The notes under the pieces are model-generated. The model searched no databases and was not told the origin of the DNA. It saw only the letters and a list, made by a program, of their open reading frames with translations. Below are positions 50,626 to 60,434 of a stretch of DNA of 64,000 nucleotides, in pieces (position 1 is the stretch's first letter; the number at the start of each line of letters is the position of its first letter). A program made the position numbers and the translations under genes. Source of the DNA: a virus; the IMG/VR virus record IMGVR_UViG_3300024495_000023, positions 24,167 to 88,166 of that record. One strand, 5' to 3'.

Positions 50626-52602
50626 ATGTCATACATCTTAACTAAAACAGACGGAACGACGATAGCAACAGTAGCTGACGGGCAGATAGATACTGCGTCA
50701 ACTTCTATTACATTGGTAGGAAAAAATTTCAGCGGCTTTGGTCAGTACATCAACGAAAATTTTGTACAAATTTTAGAAAATTTTGCCAGCGCAGGATCTT
50801 CGCCTGCATCACCGTTGATAGGGCAGTTATGGTATGACACTACTGAAAATAGAATAAAAGTTTACTCAGGAACTCAATGGCGTTCAGTAGGTAGCACAGC
50901 ACTTTCTGCGGCAAGGCCGTTAGATGTTGGTACAGGTGACTTTTGGTACAACACTAGTGACAATCAACTATATTTCTTTACCGGATTGGCCGATGTTTTG
51001 ATAGGCCCAGCTTATAGCACCGCTCAGAGTTTAAGTGGTGTAAAAATAGAAACTATTGAAGATTCGTCTAGAAGAAACAGAACTATAGCTGCTGTATATG
51101 TTTCAAATTCATTACAGGGATTTTTCAGTAGTACAGAATTTACTACTAGAAATCAAATTCCCAATTTTAAAGATAGCACCGGTGCTAATCAAACATCAGT
51201 TAAGATTGGTTTCAACCCGATTAACTCGGATGTAAAATGGCATGGAACCGCTTCTAATTCTGATTCTCTTGGTAATATCAATTCTATCTATTTTGCTAGA
51301 AAAGATCAAGGTAATATTTTTACAGAAGTATTAACAGTCAGTAATAATGGCGGAATAAGATGGGGTGATGGTCCGCAAGGTCAATTAGGAGTTGACGGCT
51401 TCGGTGATATCTATATTAGAAACATTGCCAATAATAAAAAGTTTTCTGTAAAATTAAACAAGAACAATAGTAACATTTCTTTTATAGAAATACAACCATA
51501 CAATACTTTTGTATCTGGCAACGTAGATACTTTAGAGTTAATGCCAGGTAACCCATCGAGTATTACCACTATAGGTGGTAATGTTACCATAGTTGGAAAT
51601 CTTGATGTACAAGGTACAACTACCACAGTTGAAAGTACAACATTAAAAGTAGATGATAGGAATATAGAATTAGCTAATGTGTCTGGAGGAGTATCCACAG
51701 ATGCTTATGCCGATGGCGGTGGTCTAATTTTAAAAGGTACAACAAACCATACAATACTATGGGATAATCTTACTGATACTTGGAATTTTAGTGAAAATAT
51801 TAGTGTAAATGGTTCTAATAGAACTATTAGTATCAACGGCATTCCGATTATTGAAGATACAGGCGCCGGCATAACACTAACTTCTGCTGTTATTAATGCT
51901 CCTGGTCTATCTAATTTTGGTGCTCAGATACAGGCTGTAATAGACAATATCACTTTAAACAATAATAGGATAGCCAATAACGGAAGAACAGGATTATACT
52001 CAAATAACGATCCGGCTGTTCCAACTAATCTAGAAATAGAACCGTTAGGTGATATCAACGTTATTGGTTCTAATGTGAAGATAGTGGGCATACATAACAC
52101 TAATGAAGATAGTGTAGGTACTAGACAGACAACAGAATCTTCTTCATTGCTAAGTTCGACAGAACTGTCAGAAGCCACAAATAAAAAATACGTTAATAAT
52201 CTTGTAAGAACAAGAAACATACCATTGTCGATGGATATAACTGATATTTTTGGAGGCTATCCAACACCTGAAACTGTGATAACACAGACCAAGATGGCTA
52301 GTATTTTAGCACAGATAGCACCTCCGGCAGAGTATGATCCGGGTACTATAGCTAGAATAGCCACTTATAGATACTACTTAGAAAATGTTTCATCGGTACC
52401 GGTGACGCTTGGAGTATCAGGCAGTTCAGCATCTGGTACTGTTCCAGAAAATAAACAACCACCAAGAATGTACATTGTAAGAGGTTACTGGGAGTTCCAA
52501 CTTTCGGCTCCGGGCGGATCACTTACTTGGACTCAGTTAACTCCTCTAGTTGAAGAACCTAATCCTTACGATTTAGCTATCTCAACTTTTGATAGGACTT
52601 AA
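50626..52602 (+). CDS. Tail fibre, paralogue 2 (no collar domain)
   Basis: 658 residues starting two bases after the previous stop. N-terminal module: LVGKNFSGFGQYINENFVQI, then GQLWYDTTENRIKVYSG and GDFWYNTSDNQLYFFTG. The shaft has repeats like TIGGNVTIVGNLDVQGTTTT and VDDRNIELANVSGG, the latter also found in the 512-residue protein at the left end (LSIQDNIIRLN). No collar signature; the C-terminus ends in a beta segment (YWEFQLSAPGGSLTWTQL). Probably a fibre segment or partner in a composite fibre. Function inferred from shared modules. Confidence 0.78.
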   Translation: MSYILTKTDGTTIATVADGQIDTASTSITLVGKNFSGFGQYINENFVQILENFASAGSSPASPLIGQLWYDTTENRIKVYSGTQWRSVGSTALSAARPLDVGTGDFWYNTSDNQLYFFTGLADVLIGPAYSTAQSLSGVKIETIEDSSRRNRTIAAVYVSNSLQGFFSSTEFTTRNQIPNFKDSTGANQTSVKIGFNPINSDVKWHGTASNSDSLGNINSIYFARKDQGNIFTEVLTVSNNGGIRWGDGPQGQLGVDGFGDIYIRNIANNKKFSVKLNKNNSNISFIEIQPYNTFVSGNVDTLELMPGNPSSITTIGGNVTIVGNLDVQGTTTTVESTTLKVDDRNIELANVSGGVSTDAYADGGGLILKGTTNHTILWDNLTDTWNFSENISVNGSNRTISINGIPIIEDTGAGITLTSAVINAPGLSNFGAQIQAVIDNITLNNNRIANNGRTGLYSNNDPAVPTNLEIEPLGDINVIGSNVKIVGIHNTNEDSVGTRQTTESSSLLSSTELSEATNKKYVNNLVRTRNIPLSMDITDIFGGYPTPETVITQTKMASILAQIAPPAEYDPGTIARIATYRYYLENVSSVPVTLGVSGSSASGTVPENKQPPRMYIVRGYWEFQLSAPGGSLTWTQLTPLVEEPNPYDLAISTFDRT

Positions 52603-52622
52603 AATAAAAACGGGCGAACGAA

Positions 52623-54443
52623 ATGGCATATCAGATTAACAAATACAACGGAGATAAACTAGTCCAACTAGATGATGGTACATTAGATCGAAGTACCAGC
52701 ATTGGCCTTATAGGTAAAAACTTTGCCGGGTATGGAGAAATACAAAATGAAAATTTTGTATTCCTGTTAGAAAACTTCGCAGGAAATAATGCTCCACCAA
52801 AGGCACTAGTAGGACAAATTTGGTACGATGCATCGACTAAGAGACTGAGGGTAAACACAGGTCCTACTTGGACTATAGTTGGTAATACCGTTATCAGCGC
52901 AACAGAACCAACAGAAGCTGCGCCCGGCGATGGATGGTTAGATACAACAGACAATAAATTTTATGTCTATGACGGAACTCAATTTGTTTTTGTTGGAGCA
53001 GAAAGTGTCGCAGGTTACGGAAAAACAAGAAATATATCTACAAAATTAAGAGATACTACTGGATCATATCATCCAGTTATTTTGTCTACATTAAATGATA
53101 CAGTGGTAGCGATAACAGCAGAAAGAGATTTTACCATCAACGCATTAGATGCTGTACCTGGATTCGATCAGTTGAGTAAGGGTATAACAGTCAGTTCTTC
53201 AAGTAAATTGCGCGGCGACGTTGTCGGTAATGCTGATACCGCTACTAAATTAGCAGCACCTAAAAATATTAATGGTGTAGCATTTGATGGCACCGCAAAC
53301 ATAACGATCAAAGCTCTAACACCATACGGTATCAACGCTAGTCAATTTATACAGGGTTCTAGATTTGATGGTAGTTCAGAAATTACTTGGTCTATCAATG
53401 CCACAGCAAACAATGTAGATGACACGATAGTGTCTAGAGATTCTCTAGGTAATTTTTCTGCTAGCAGGATAACCGCAGATCTAACAGGTAATACCACAGG
53501 TACACATTATGGACCAGTACAAGGTGCTGTAACCGGTACTAGTGTATCTGCTAGTCTTGGATTTACTGGTGATCTACAAGGAGATGTACAAGGTAATCTA
53601 ACAGGTAATACTACAGGTCAGCACAACGGTGTGGTGGGAAATATAACTCCTAGTACAGCAACATTTACTTCTATAACGATAAGCGACCAATTAGTAACTA
53701 ATGGATCAGCAGGCACGATAGGATATATTTTAAAATCCCAAGGAGCTAATCAACCTCCAGTGTGGGGCACACCTGTCATAGACCTTAGCAATCAAGTTAC
53801 AAATATACTATCAGTACCCCATGGCGGAACTGGAAGAAGTTCATTAACTACAGGCAATGTTTTACTAGGCGCAGGGGCCGGTAATGTTAATTTTGTAGCC
53901 CCAGGGACACAGGGAAATGTTTTAACTTCTACAGGCGGCACTTGGATCAGCGCACCTAATGGTACTACTGGTCAAGTGGCATATTTTGCTATGGCAGTTC
54001 CGCCAACTGGGTGGTTGATCTGTGATGGTACCGCAGTATCTAGGACCGATTATCCTAATTTATTCGCAGCTATTAGTACCATATGGGGATCGGGCGACGG
54101 TGTAAACACCTTTAACCTTCCAGATCTACGTGGTGAGTTTATTAGAGGGTTAGACATAGGACGTGGAGTAGACACTGGTCGAGTGTTAGGTACAAGACAG
54201 TCCGCAGATGTGGGACCACATACACACGATTTCAAAGATGTATATGGGTTTGAAGATGATGGAGCATCAGATTGGACAGATAGAAATGGTAATAAAAACT
54301 ATCCTTATCCAGATGATCAGTATTTCATGTATGACGAAGACGCAGATTACGGAGCTCGTTATGCCTTAGGCAGGACTGAGCCGGGTGGCAACACAGAAAC
54401 AAGACCAAGAAACGTAGCATTGCTACCATGTATTAAGACATAA
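52623..54443 (+). CDS. Tail fibre with collar domain, paralogue 3
   Basis: 606 residues. N-terminal module LIGKNFAGYGEIQNENFVFL, GQIWYDASTKRLRVNTGPTW. Shaft repeats of the GNTTG / GDLQGDVQGNLTG type at about 275-345. Collar domain at about 452-510 (QVAYFAMAVPPTGWLICDGT, then NTFNLPDLRGEFIRGLDIGR), and the closing ETRPRNVALLPCIKT is the usual end of collar-type receptor-binding fibres. It therefore looks like a complete fibre from baseplate anchor to tip. A 20-base gap separates it from paralogue 2. Confidence 0.83.
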   Translation: MAYQINKYNGDKLVQLDDGTLDRSTSIGLIGKNFAGYGEIQNENFVFLLENFAGNNAPPKALVGQIWYDASTKRLRVNTGPTWTIVGNTVISATEPTEAAPGDGWLDTTDNKFYVYDGTQFVFVGAESVAGYGKTRNISTKLRDTTGSYHPVILSTLNDTVVAITAERDFTINALDAVPGFDQLSKGITVSSSSKLRGDVVGNADTATKLAAPKNINGVAFDGTANITIKALTPYGINASQFIQGSRFDGSSEITWSINATANNVDDTIVSRDSLGNFSASRITADLTGNTTGTHYGPVQGAVTGTSVSASLGFTGDLQGDVQGNLTGNTTGQHNGVVGNITPSTATFTSITISDQLVTNGSAGTIGYILKSQGANQPPVWGTPVIDLSNQVTNILSVPHGGTGRSSLTTGNVLLGAGAGNVNFVAPGTQGNVLTSTGGTWISAPNGTTGQVAYFAMAVPPTGWLICDGTAVSRTDYPNLFAAISTIWGSGDGVNTFNLPDLRGEFIRGLDIGRGVDTGRVLGTRQSADVGPHTHDFKDVYGFEDDGASDWTDRNGNKNYPYPDDQYFMYDEDADYGARYALGRTEPGGNTETRPRNVALLPCIKT

Positions 54444-54454
54444 CGGAGCGACAG

Positions 54455-56236
54455 ATGGCATATCAAGTTTATAGATATAACGGAACATTTTTTGTAGAAG
54501 TAAAAGATCAATCTGTCGATAGTTCTTCTAGTGATATTAAATTTATTGGAAAGAACTATGCTGGATATGGTACGATAGAAAATGAAAACTTTCTACATCT
54601 ACTAGAAAATTTTAGAGGTACAACACAACCAAGGCGTCCGGTTATTGGACAGATCTGGTATGACGAATCCACAAACAAGATAAAATTTTATGATTCTAGC
54701 GCAGCGTGGAGAACGATGCCTATTTCGAACAGCAGCACTACTGCACCTTTAGGGCTAACAGCAGTAGATAAAGGTGCTTTGTGGTTTGATGAAACTAACA
54801 AACAGATGAATGTTTGGGATGGTGCTAATTATGTCCTTATTGGTCCGGATCAAGCACCCGGTTTTGGTGAAACTAGACTGAGATCTGATGTTATTAGAGA
54901 CAATGGAAATACAGCGCATCCTGTTATTAAAATTATATCAGATAGTAATGTTATAGGTATCATGAGCAATGATACGTTTGATATTGGTAACATTACAGTT
55001 ATTCCGGGATTTTCACGCATAAACCAAGGTATCACGATCAAAGATACACCAATAAGTGGAGTAACTACTTCTAATTTTAGATTTTGGGGTACATCTAGTG
55101 ATTCTATCAAATTAGCAGGACATCCTATCGCTGATTTTGTGTTGAGAACAGGATCAGGATCTACCTTCGATGATGCTGGTTTCACAGTAGGTAATGATGC
55201 TGATTTAAAGGTATTTGTCGAAAATACCAATGTTCCTGTACTACAAAACACACTTGGTAATAATATCAAAGTTCGTATCACAGTTGGTACTGATAATAAT
55301 GATGTTGTTGTATTTTCTGCCGCAGGGTTAACTCCTGGTAGAAACAACGCCTACGATATAGGTACTTCTTTATTCAAATATAGGAATCTATTCGCAGCTA
55401 ACATATATGGTGAAGTAACTGGTAACATCACAGGTAATGTATATGCCAGTGATGCTACATTGATGATAGACAATGTACTTAAACAATTTACAGGTACAAC
55501 AGTAGGAACCCATAAAGGTAATGTAAGAGCTGCTGATAATACACTGATTTTTGATGCAACTACTAACACAGTATCATCATTAAATGCCAATATCACAAAT
55601 ATCAATGCTAATACTCTTACATTAATAGATAAATTGGTAGGTGATGTTAAGGGAGATCTCTACGCCAACGATGATAGCATGGCTTTTAACAATGGTACCA
55701 AACAGTTTTATGGTTCATTAGTCGGAAATGCTGATACAGCATCTAGGTTAATTAACGGAAAATACATCAACGGAGTATTATTCGACGGTACAGCTAATAT
55801 CGATATCATCGATCCGTATGCTTTACCTAAATCCGGTGGTGTGATGACTGGTGCTATCACTTTACCTGGTGCTCCTACTAATAGTTTACACGCAGCTAAC
55901 AAAGGTTATGTTGATGCCCAAGTATCTCAGATACCATTGTTTTTCAGCTTAGATACTAGAGGACTTGATATAACAGGTGTAGCCGCTGGCTCAGTAGTAT
56001 CTGTCCTTAACGAACTATGTCCGCCTACTTCGTTTCCTTCATACAAAGTAGCACATATCGCAAGTACGATACAGAATGTATCATCGACAGTTGCTACTTC
56101 AACATCTAGATGGATTTCTATCAATTATGTTTCAAGTGTTACAGTGACTACAACTATACAAAATCCTACAAGAAACAATCTTTTGATCTATAGAATAAAC
56201 AGTACACAAACGAGTTGGGAATATGTCTCAGGTTAA
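54455..56236 (+). CDS. Tail fibre, paralogue 4
   Basis: 593 residues. N-terminal module FIGKNYAGYGTIENENFLHL, GQIWYDESTNKIKFYDS, LWFDETNKQMNVWDGANY, VLIGPDQAPGFGETRLRSD. Shaft repeats GEVTGNITGNVYASDAT and VGDVKGDLYANDDSM at about 320-415; then LPKSGGVMTGAITLPGAPTN and AANKGYVDAQVSQIP, a classic fibre trimer motif. The C-terminal 100 residues are Ser/Thr-rich beta without collar domain. It overlaps the oxygenase gene by 14 bases. Confidence 0.8.
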   Translation: MAYQVYRYNGTFFVEVKDQSVDSSSSDIKFIGKNYAGYGTIENENFLHLLENFRGTTQPRRPVIGQIWYDESTNKIKFYDSSAAWRTMPISNSSTTAPLGLTAVDKGALWFDETNKQMNVWDGANYVLIGPDQAPGFGETRLRSDVIRDNGNTAHPVIKIISDSNVIGIMSNDTFDIGNITVIPGFSRINQGITIKDTPISGVTTSNFRFWGTSSDSIKLAGHPIADFVLRTGSGSTFDDAGFTVGNDADLKVFVENTNVPVLQNTLGNNIKVRITVGTDNNDVVVFSAAGLTPGRNNAYDIGTSLFKYRNLFAANIYGEVTGNITGNVYASDATLMIDNVLKQFTGTTVGTHKGNVRAADNTLIFDATTNTVSSLNANITNINANTLTLIDKLVGDVKGDLYANDDSMAFNNGTKQFYGSLVGNADTASRLINGKYINGVLFDGTANIDIIDPYALPKSGGVMTGAITLPGAPTNSLHAANKGYVDAQVSQIPLFFSLDTRGLDITGVAAGSVVSVLNELCPPTSFPSYKVAHIASTIQNVSSTVATSTSRWISINYVSSVTVTTTIQNPTRNNLLIYRINSTQTSWEYVSG

Positions 56237-56720
56237 TATGATTAAAAACTATATCACTAATGTTGACGAAATCATAGAACTGGCTGAAAGGCACAGAGAT
56301 CGTTTCTCTGTAAGGGAAAAAGATGAGGCTCATAATTTTGTCACACAATATGGAAATAGCCAGCTAAAGAGTTTGTTCTATTTTAATATGGATAGCGATC
56401 TTAAAGATGCTATATTTAAAACCATACCAGATGATCGACGTTTTGTGACCAGTTACACTATTAATAGATATGATCCCGGTGATTATTTGCTAAGACATAA
56501 AGACAGCGTTGGGGGTTATTGGAAATTTAAATTAGTTTTTTTGAGGAGCGATCGTCCTCATTTCAAATGGTATGATAAAGATGGTAACGGTTTCGTAGTA
56601 GAAGAAGAACCGGGCGCATTGTTAGACATGCCAATACACTTAGAGCACGAAGTGACAACAATTGAACAAGATGAAAGGCCTAAATACAGCCTTGTTCTAG
56701 CATGGGGGAAGGTAGGATAA
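56223..56720 (+). CDS. 2-oxoglutarate/Fe(II)-dependent oxygenase
   Basis: 165 residues. Fe(II) ligands are H92-K-D94 in LLRHKDS and H142 in HLEHEV, with the 2-oxoglutarate-binding Arg152 in ERPKYSLVLAWG; the spacing fits the double-stranded beta-helix hydroxylase fold (prolyl-4-hydroxylase-like). Enzymes of this type occur in many cyanophages, often near tail genes, with unknown substrates. Here the gene overlaps fibre paralogue 4 and lies between two fibre genes, so hydroxylation of a virion protein is an attractive guess, not shown. Confidence 0.82.
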   Translation: MSQVNMIKNYITNVDEIIELAERHRDRFSVREKDEAHNFVTQYGNSQLKSLFYFNMDSDLKDAIFKTIPDDRRFVTSYTINRYDPGDYLLRHKDSVGGYWKFKLVFLRSDRPHFKWYDKDGNGFVVEEEPGALLDMPIHLEHEVTTIEQDERPKYSLVLAWGKVG

Positions 56721-56721
56721 T

Positions 56722-57189
56722 ATGGCAAAAGTAGAAAGAAATTTATTGTTTATAAAAAGTACAGGAACTCTAATAGGAGAAATTCCACAAGATACAGATT
56801 CGTCGCAGTTAAATCTAGATAAGTTTCTTATCAAGACTGTAGAAATAGATGACGAAGCTGGTGATTATTGGTATGGCGATTACAGCACAGGTGAAGTAAG
56901 ATCTCGGTCTGATAAACCAGTCCTTACAGAATCTTATGTAAAATATAACACAAACGTCACTGTTTTGAAAGAATACCCTATACACAAGCAGCTGAATATT
57001 ATTATAGATATGTTAGATAAGAATTCAGCTGTAAAAACAGACGAATTTATAGCTATGAAAGAGTTTATTGATGCTGCTAGAAATCAACACGCAGAACAGG
57101 TACAGGCATATGCGTCAAACCCGGATGCCTATACATGGATAAATGAAGATCAAGAGCAAGCTATCTTAGCTCAAAAGCAAAAACTCTAA
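56722..57189 (+). CDS. Putative fibre-assembly accessory protein
   Basis: 155 residues, one base after the oxygenase stop. An N-terminal beta part (LLFIKSTGTLIGEIPQD, GDYWYGDYSTGEVRSRSD) leads into a helical C-terminal half (KEYPIHKQLNIIIDMLDKNS, EFIAMKEFIDAARNQHAEQV). The EYPIHKQLNII segment resembles the Y-P..QL-D/N motif in small tail-fibre chaperones, and position just before a fibre gene agrees. No firm family assignment. Confidence 0.6.
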   Translation: MAKVERNLLFIKSTGTLIGEIPQDTDSSQLNLDKFLIKTVEIDDEAGDYWYGDYSTGEVRSRSDKPVLTESYVKYNTNVTVLKEYPIHKQLNIIIDMLDKNSAVKTDEFIAMKEFIDAARNQHAEQVQAYASNPDAYTWINEDQEQAILAQKQKL

Positions 57190-57191
57190 CG

Positions 57192-57199
57192 AATAAATA
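57192..57199 (+). promoter_or_regulatory. Late promoter before fibre paralogue 5
   Basis: AATAAATA 18 bases before the ATG at 57218, in a 28-base gap with a GGAGCTAAG ribosome site. It could raise expression of the last fibre and the following protein. Confidence 0.6.
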
Positions 57200-57217
57200 C
57201 AGGGAACTGGAGCTAAG

Positions 57218-59020
57218 ATGACTTACAGAGTAGATAGATATAACGGAACTTTTCTAACTAATGTAGAAGATGGTTCTATTGATACATCTACGGATTTAAA
57301 ATTCGTAGGTAAGAATTATACTGGCTACGGGCAGATACAAAACGAAAATTTCCTATATCTATTGGAAAATTTCGCTAATACTGTACAGCCTAGCAAGCCA
57401 GTAAGCGGTCAGATATGGTATGATTCTAGCTCAAAGAAATTAAAGTTTTATGATGGATCTAAGTTTAAGTCAGCAAGTGGTGCTGAAATAGCCAGCAGTC
57501 CGCCAGCAGGGCTTTCACAAGGAGATCTTTGGTTTGATACTAATACAAATCAGCTGAGCGCATGGAACGGATCTAGCTTTGTGCTTATTGGACCACAGAG
57601 CGCACCAGGTTTTGGTACATCACAGATTGTTACACAGGTAGTTAAAGACGTTAATAATACCAGCCATGTTATATTGAAAGCTGTGGTCGGCGGCCTTACT
57701 ACTGCTGTTTTTAGTAATGATCCCGATTTTACTTTATCTTCTACTAATAGTATCGCAGGTTTTTCAGAAGCTGGTAGGCAGATTAAGAAAGGTGTTACAC
57801 TAAATTCTGTATCAGATACAGGAGTTAGTGACAGTTCGGGTTATAGATTCTGGGGTACCGCTAGTAATTCAGAAAGACTAGGTGGTCATCCAGTAGAAGA
57901 TTTTATTAGAAGCACAGGAGGTACAGCACAACAATTCACTGGTGCCGATCCTGTGTCATTCTCTGGCGCAGGTCTAACTGTTGGTCTTGGTGATCTAACT
58001 GTAAGAAAAGATCTGCGTATCTATATCAATACAGCTAACCAACCAACTATAGAAAATCAAAATAACGGTGTAATACTGTTCCGTATCAGCAATGCTGCTT
58101 CAGTTACTGATAGAGATGACATGATGATTTTCTCTAGGCAGCAGTATGATACTAACGATATTACTACAGCCAAAGCGATATTCCCAGCAAATACCGAAAC
58201 TATCAATCTTGGAGCTTCGTCAAGACATTGGAAAAATATCTATGCTCAGTCTCTTTTTGGTAATCTAACAGGTAATGTTACAGGCAACACTACTGGCACA
58301 CATACCGGAAATATCAATAACGCAGCTGGCACTACCGCGTATAATGCCACTACTAGATCATTTACAGCAGACAATTTCTATGGACAGTTTACAGGATCGT
58401 TAAGTGGTCAAGCAACATCTGCGGTAAATGCTAGCAAGTTAGGAACATATGATCCTTTAGATATTGCTAATCCTGGAGTTATTTCTATTCCAATAAGAAG
58501 CGCCTCGGGAGCGATCAAGGCTGTATTATTTGACGGTCAAGCTAAAGATACACAAACAGTAAATGGCAGACAAGCAGATGTTAACAAGACCGGTGATACG
58601 CTAGTAATAAGAACTGCTTCCGGTGATGTTAACGGTAGGTTTTTCAATGGTACAGCCAGTAGTGCTAACTATGCCGATTTAGCTGAGATATATAAAACTG
58701 ACAAAGAATATGAAGTAGGCACAGTGATGGTTGTAGGAGGAGAATACGAAGTTACTGCTTGCCAAGACGGTGATAGAGCTATAGGAGTTATTTCACAAAA
58801 TCCAGCTTATCTGATGAACAGTGAAGCTGAAGGACAGCCGGTAGCATTAAAAGGAAGAGTACCAGTTAAAGTAGTTGGTCCGATCAAGAAAGGTCAAAGA
58901 TTAGTAGCTGCTGCCGATGGTACAGCTCGAGCAGCTACAGATAGACTAGATAATTTCGCTATAGCATTAGCTTCGGATGATAGAGAAATAATAAAAATAG
59001 TAGAAGCCATAATTTTATAA
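57218..59020 (+). CDS. Tail fibre, paralogue 5, with C-terminal processing-type domain
   Basis: 600 residues. N-terminal module FVGKNYTGYGQIQNENFLYL, GQIWYDSSSKKLKFYDGSKF, VLIGPQSAPGFGTSQIV. Shaft repeats LFGNLTGNVTGNTTGTHTGN near 345. Residues about 486-600 (ADLAEIYKTDKEYEVGTVMV, RAIGVISQNPAYLMNSEAEG, ALKGRVPVKVVGPIKKGQRL) form a domain found at the ends of many marine phage fibres and related to the G2-type chaperone/peptidase region. No collar. It follows its own late promoter. Confidence 0.82.
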   Translation: MTYRVDRYNGTFLTNVEDGSIDTSTDLKFVGKNYTGYGQIQNENFLYLLENFANTVQPSKPVSGQIWYDSSSKKLKFYDGSKFKSASGAEIASSPPAGLSQGDLWFDTNTNQLSAWNGSSFVLIGPQSAPGFGTSQIVTQVVKDVNNTSHVILKAVVGGLTTAVFSNDPDFTLSSTNSIAGFSEAGRQIKKGVTLNSVSDTGVSDSSGYRFWGTASNSERLGGHPVEDFIRSTGGTAQQFTGADPVSFSGAGLTVGLGDLTVRKDLRIYINTANQPTIENQNNGVILFRISNAASVTDRDDMMIFSRQQYDTNDITTAKAIFPANTETINLGASSRHWKNIYAQSLFGNLTGNVTGNTTGTHTGNINNAAGTTAYNATTRSFTADNFYGQFTGSLSGQATSAVNASKLGTYDPLDIANPGVISIPIRSASGAIKAVLFDGQAKDTQTVNGRQADVNKTGDTLVIRTASGDVNGRFFNGTASSANYADLAEIYKTDKEYEVGTVMVVGGEYEVTACQDGDRAIGVISQNPAYLMNSEAEGQPVALKGRVPVKVVGPIKKGQRLVAAADGTARAATDRLDNFAIALASDDREIIKIVEAIIL

Positions 59021-59030
59021 GGTAAGACAG

Positions 59031-60377
59031 ATGCCAGCAAACCAGTATGATCCAGTTAGATATAGTGATTACAATGCTCTTTATAGCACAATAGCCACAT
59101 TGGTTGGGCCTCTTCAGACTTCCGCACCGAATGTGTATATAAAAGGAACTGGATATGGATTACCTTTAAGTAGCCTAGCATCTTTGGCATATCCATTTAA
59201 CAGAACTATAGCTAGCATATCGAATACCAATCCCTGCCAAATTACTACAACTGCTAATCATAACTTAGTAGCAGGTGAACAAATTTACATTGATAATATA
59301 AGCAATGTATCTTGGGGAGCAACTCCTCTGAACGGTAATTATTTTGTAGTCAATCAAATAATTAGTCCTACAGTATTTTCGCTGGTTAATGTGGATAGCA
59401 GAGTATCCAATGGTTATCCTAGTGGATGGGCAGGCGGTACTGGTGCTATATCACAGTTTGTTATTTCTGCTAATCAGTTCAATAATTTAAGGATAGATCT
59501 TAATAAAGCATGGAAGCATGTGACTGGCAGTGATTTAGCTAATGATCCGCAAATAGGTAACGCATGGCCTACGACAGGTGTAACAAGTCATTGTCCTCAA
59601 CCTGTTCGTGGAGATCCTATTTTACATGATATCTATCTTCCATTTTACAACAGAGTAAATGATGTAAACACTTACAAGTTTATCATGCAAGACGCATTTT
59701 ATTTTGGTTGGAACGTTGCTCCTGTTAGAGATGGTGCGACCAATCCTTGGGGTAACGGTCTTATGAGCGTTGAAACGATCATCGACTTTCCGACTAATTA
59801 TGATTTCGTACAGTATTTTAATACTGGGGGATTTTTTAATCTTAACCTAGTAGTAACAAATATTACCAATGGTCCGGCAAGCGCCGCCTCTCAAAACCAA
59901 GATTGGCAAAATTTAGCCAAGTCTTTATTTGGCACAGGAGGTATTAACTATGGTGCCTATAACAAAGCAGGCATGGGCTATACAGCATCAGGAGTAGGAC
60001 CTTACGGCCAGACTGGAGCGTATGGGCAACCGGCAAGCGCACCTTGGACTTCGGCAGGAGCATACAATGCCACCGCAGCTACATATGGTAACCTTGGTTA
60101 TATCAATCAAGTGACATCTACTACAACCAGTTATACTACTAACTATATAGGTATTAAACACAGAGCATATACACAAAAGAAAATTGGTATTTTGATCGAT
60201 CTATACAACGGACACGTGAACCAATTCTCTCCAAACGTGACAGCTAGATTCCAATTGAATTTGACATTATATTACACCGTTGGCAGTATAACACTACAAT
60301 CAGATCCTTACGTAGTACCTTGGACTAATTCGCAAATTAGTTTCAGCAATGGATCCGGTGGCTCAGTATTTTCGTAA
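59031..60377 (+). CDS. Virion structural protein with FCCH-like module
   Basis: 448 residues. Residues about 58-125 (IASISNTNPCQITTTANHNL, EQIYIDNISNVSW, NGNYFVVNQIISPTVFSLV) match the small beta module often annotated in phage structural proteins as similar to the FCCH domain of E1 enzymes. A Gly/Ala/Tyr-rich segment at about 305-350 (YGAYNKAGMGYTASGVGPYG) is flexible. The C-terminal part is beta-rich. It is the last gene of the long operon, directly before the terminator, so a tail-tip or adhesion role is likely but unproven. Confidence 0.7.
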   Translation: MPANQYDPVRYSDYNALYSTIATLVGPLQTSAPNVYIKGTGYGLPLSSLASLAYPFNRTIASISNTNPCQITTTANHNLVAGEQIYIDNISNVSWGATPLNGNYFVVNQIISPTVFSLVNVDSRVSNGYPSGWAGGTGAISQFVISANQFNNLRIDLNKAWKHVTGSDLANDPQIGNAWPTTGVTSHCPQPVRGDPILHDIYLPFYNRVNDVNTYKFIMQDAFYFGWNVAPVRDGATNPWGNGLMSVETIIDFPTNYDFVQYFNTGGFFNLNLVVTNITNGPASAASQNQDWQNLAKSLFGTGGINYGAYNKAGMGYTASGVGPYGQTGAYGQPASAPWTSAGAYNATAATYGNLGYINQVTSTTTSYTTNYIGIKHRAYTQKKIGILIDLYNGHVNQFSPNVTARFQLNLTLYYTVGSITLQSDPYVVPWTNSQISFSNGSGGSVFS

Positions 60378-60396
60378 TCAAGACTTACAGATCAGC

Positions 60397-60434
60397 AAAA
60401 CCCTTAGCATATATACAAAGCTAGGGGTTTTTTT
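60397..60434 (+). terminator. Rho-independent terminator closing the tail operon
   Basis: Stem AAAACCCTTAGC/GCTAGGGGTTTT (60397-60408 with 60420-60431, one G-U pair), 11-base loop, then T to 60434. The right arm also holds the AGGGG ribosome site of the next gene, whose ATG begins at 60435. Confidence 0.85.
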
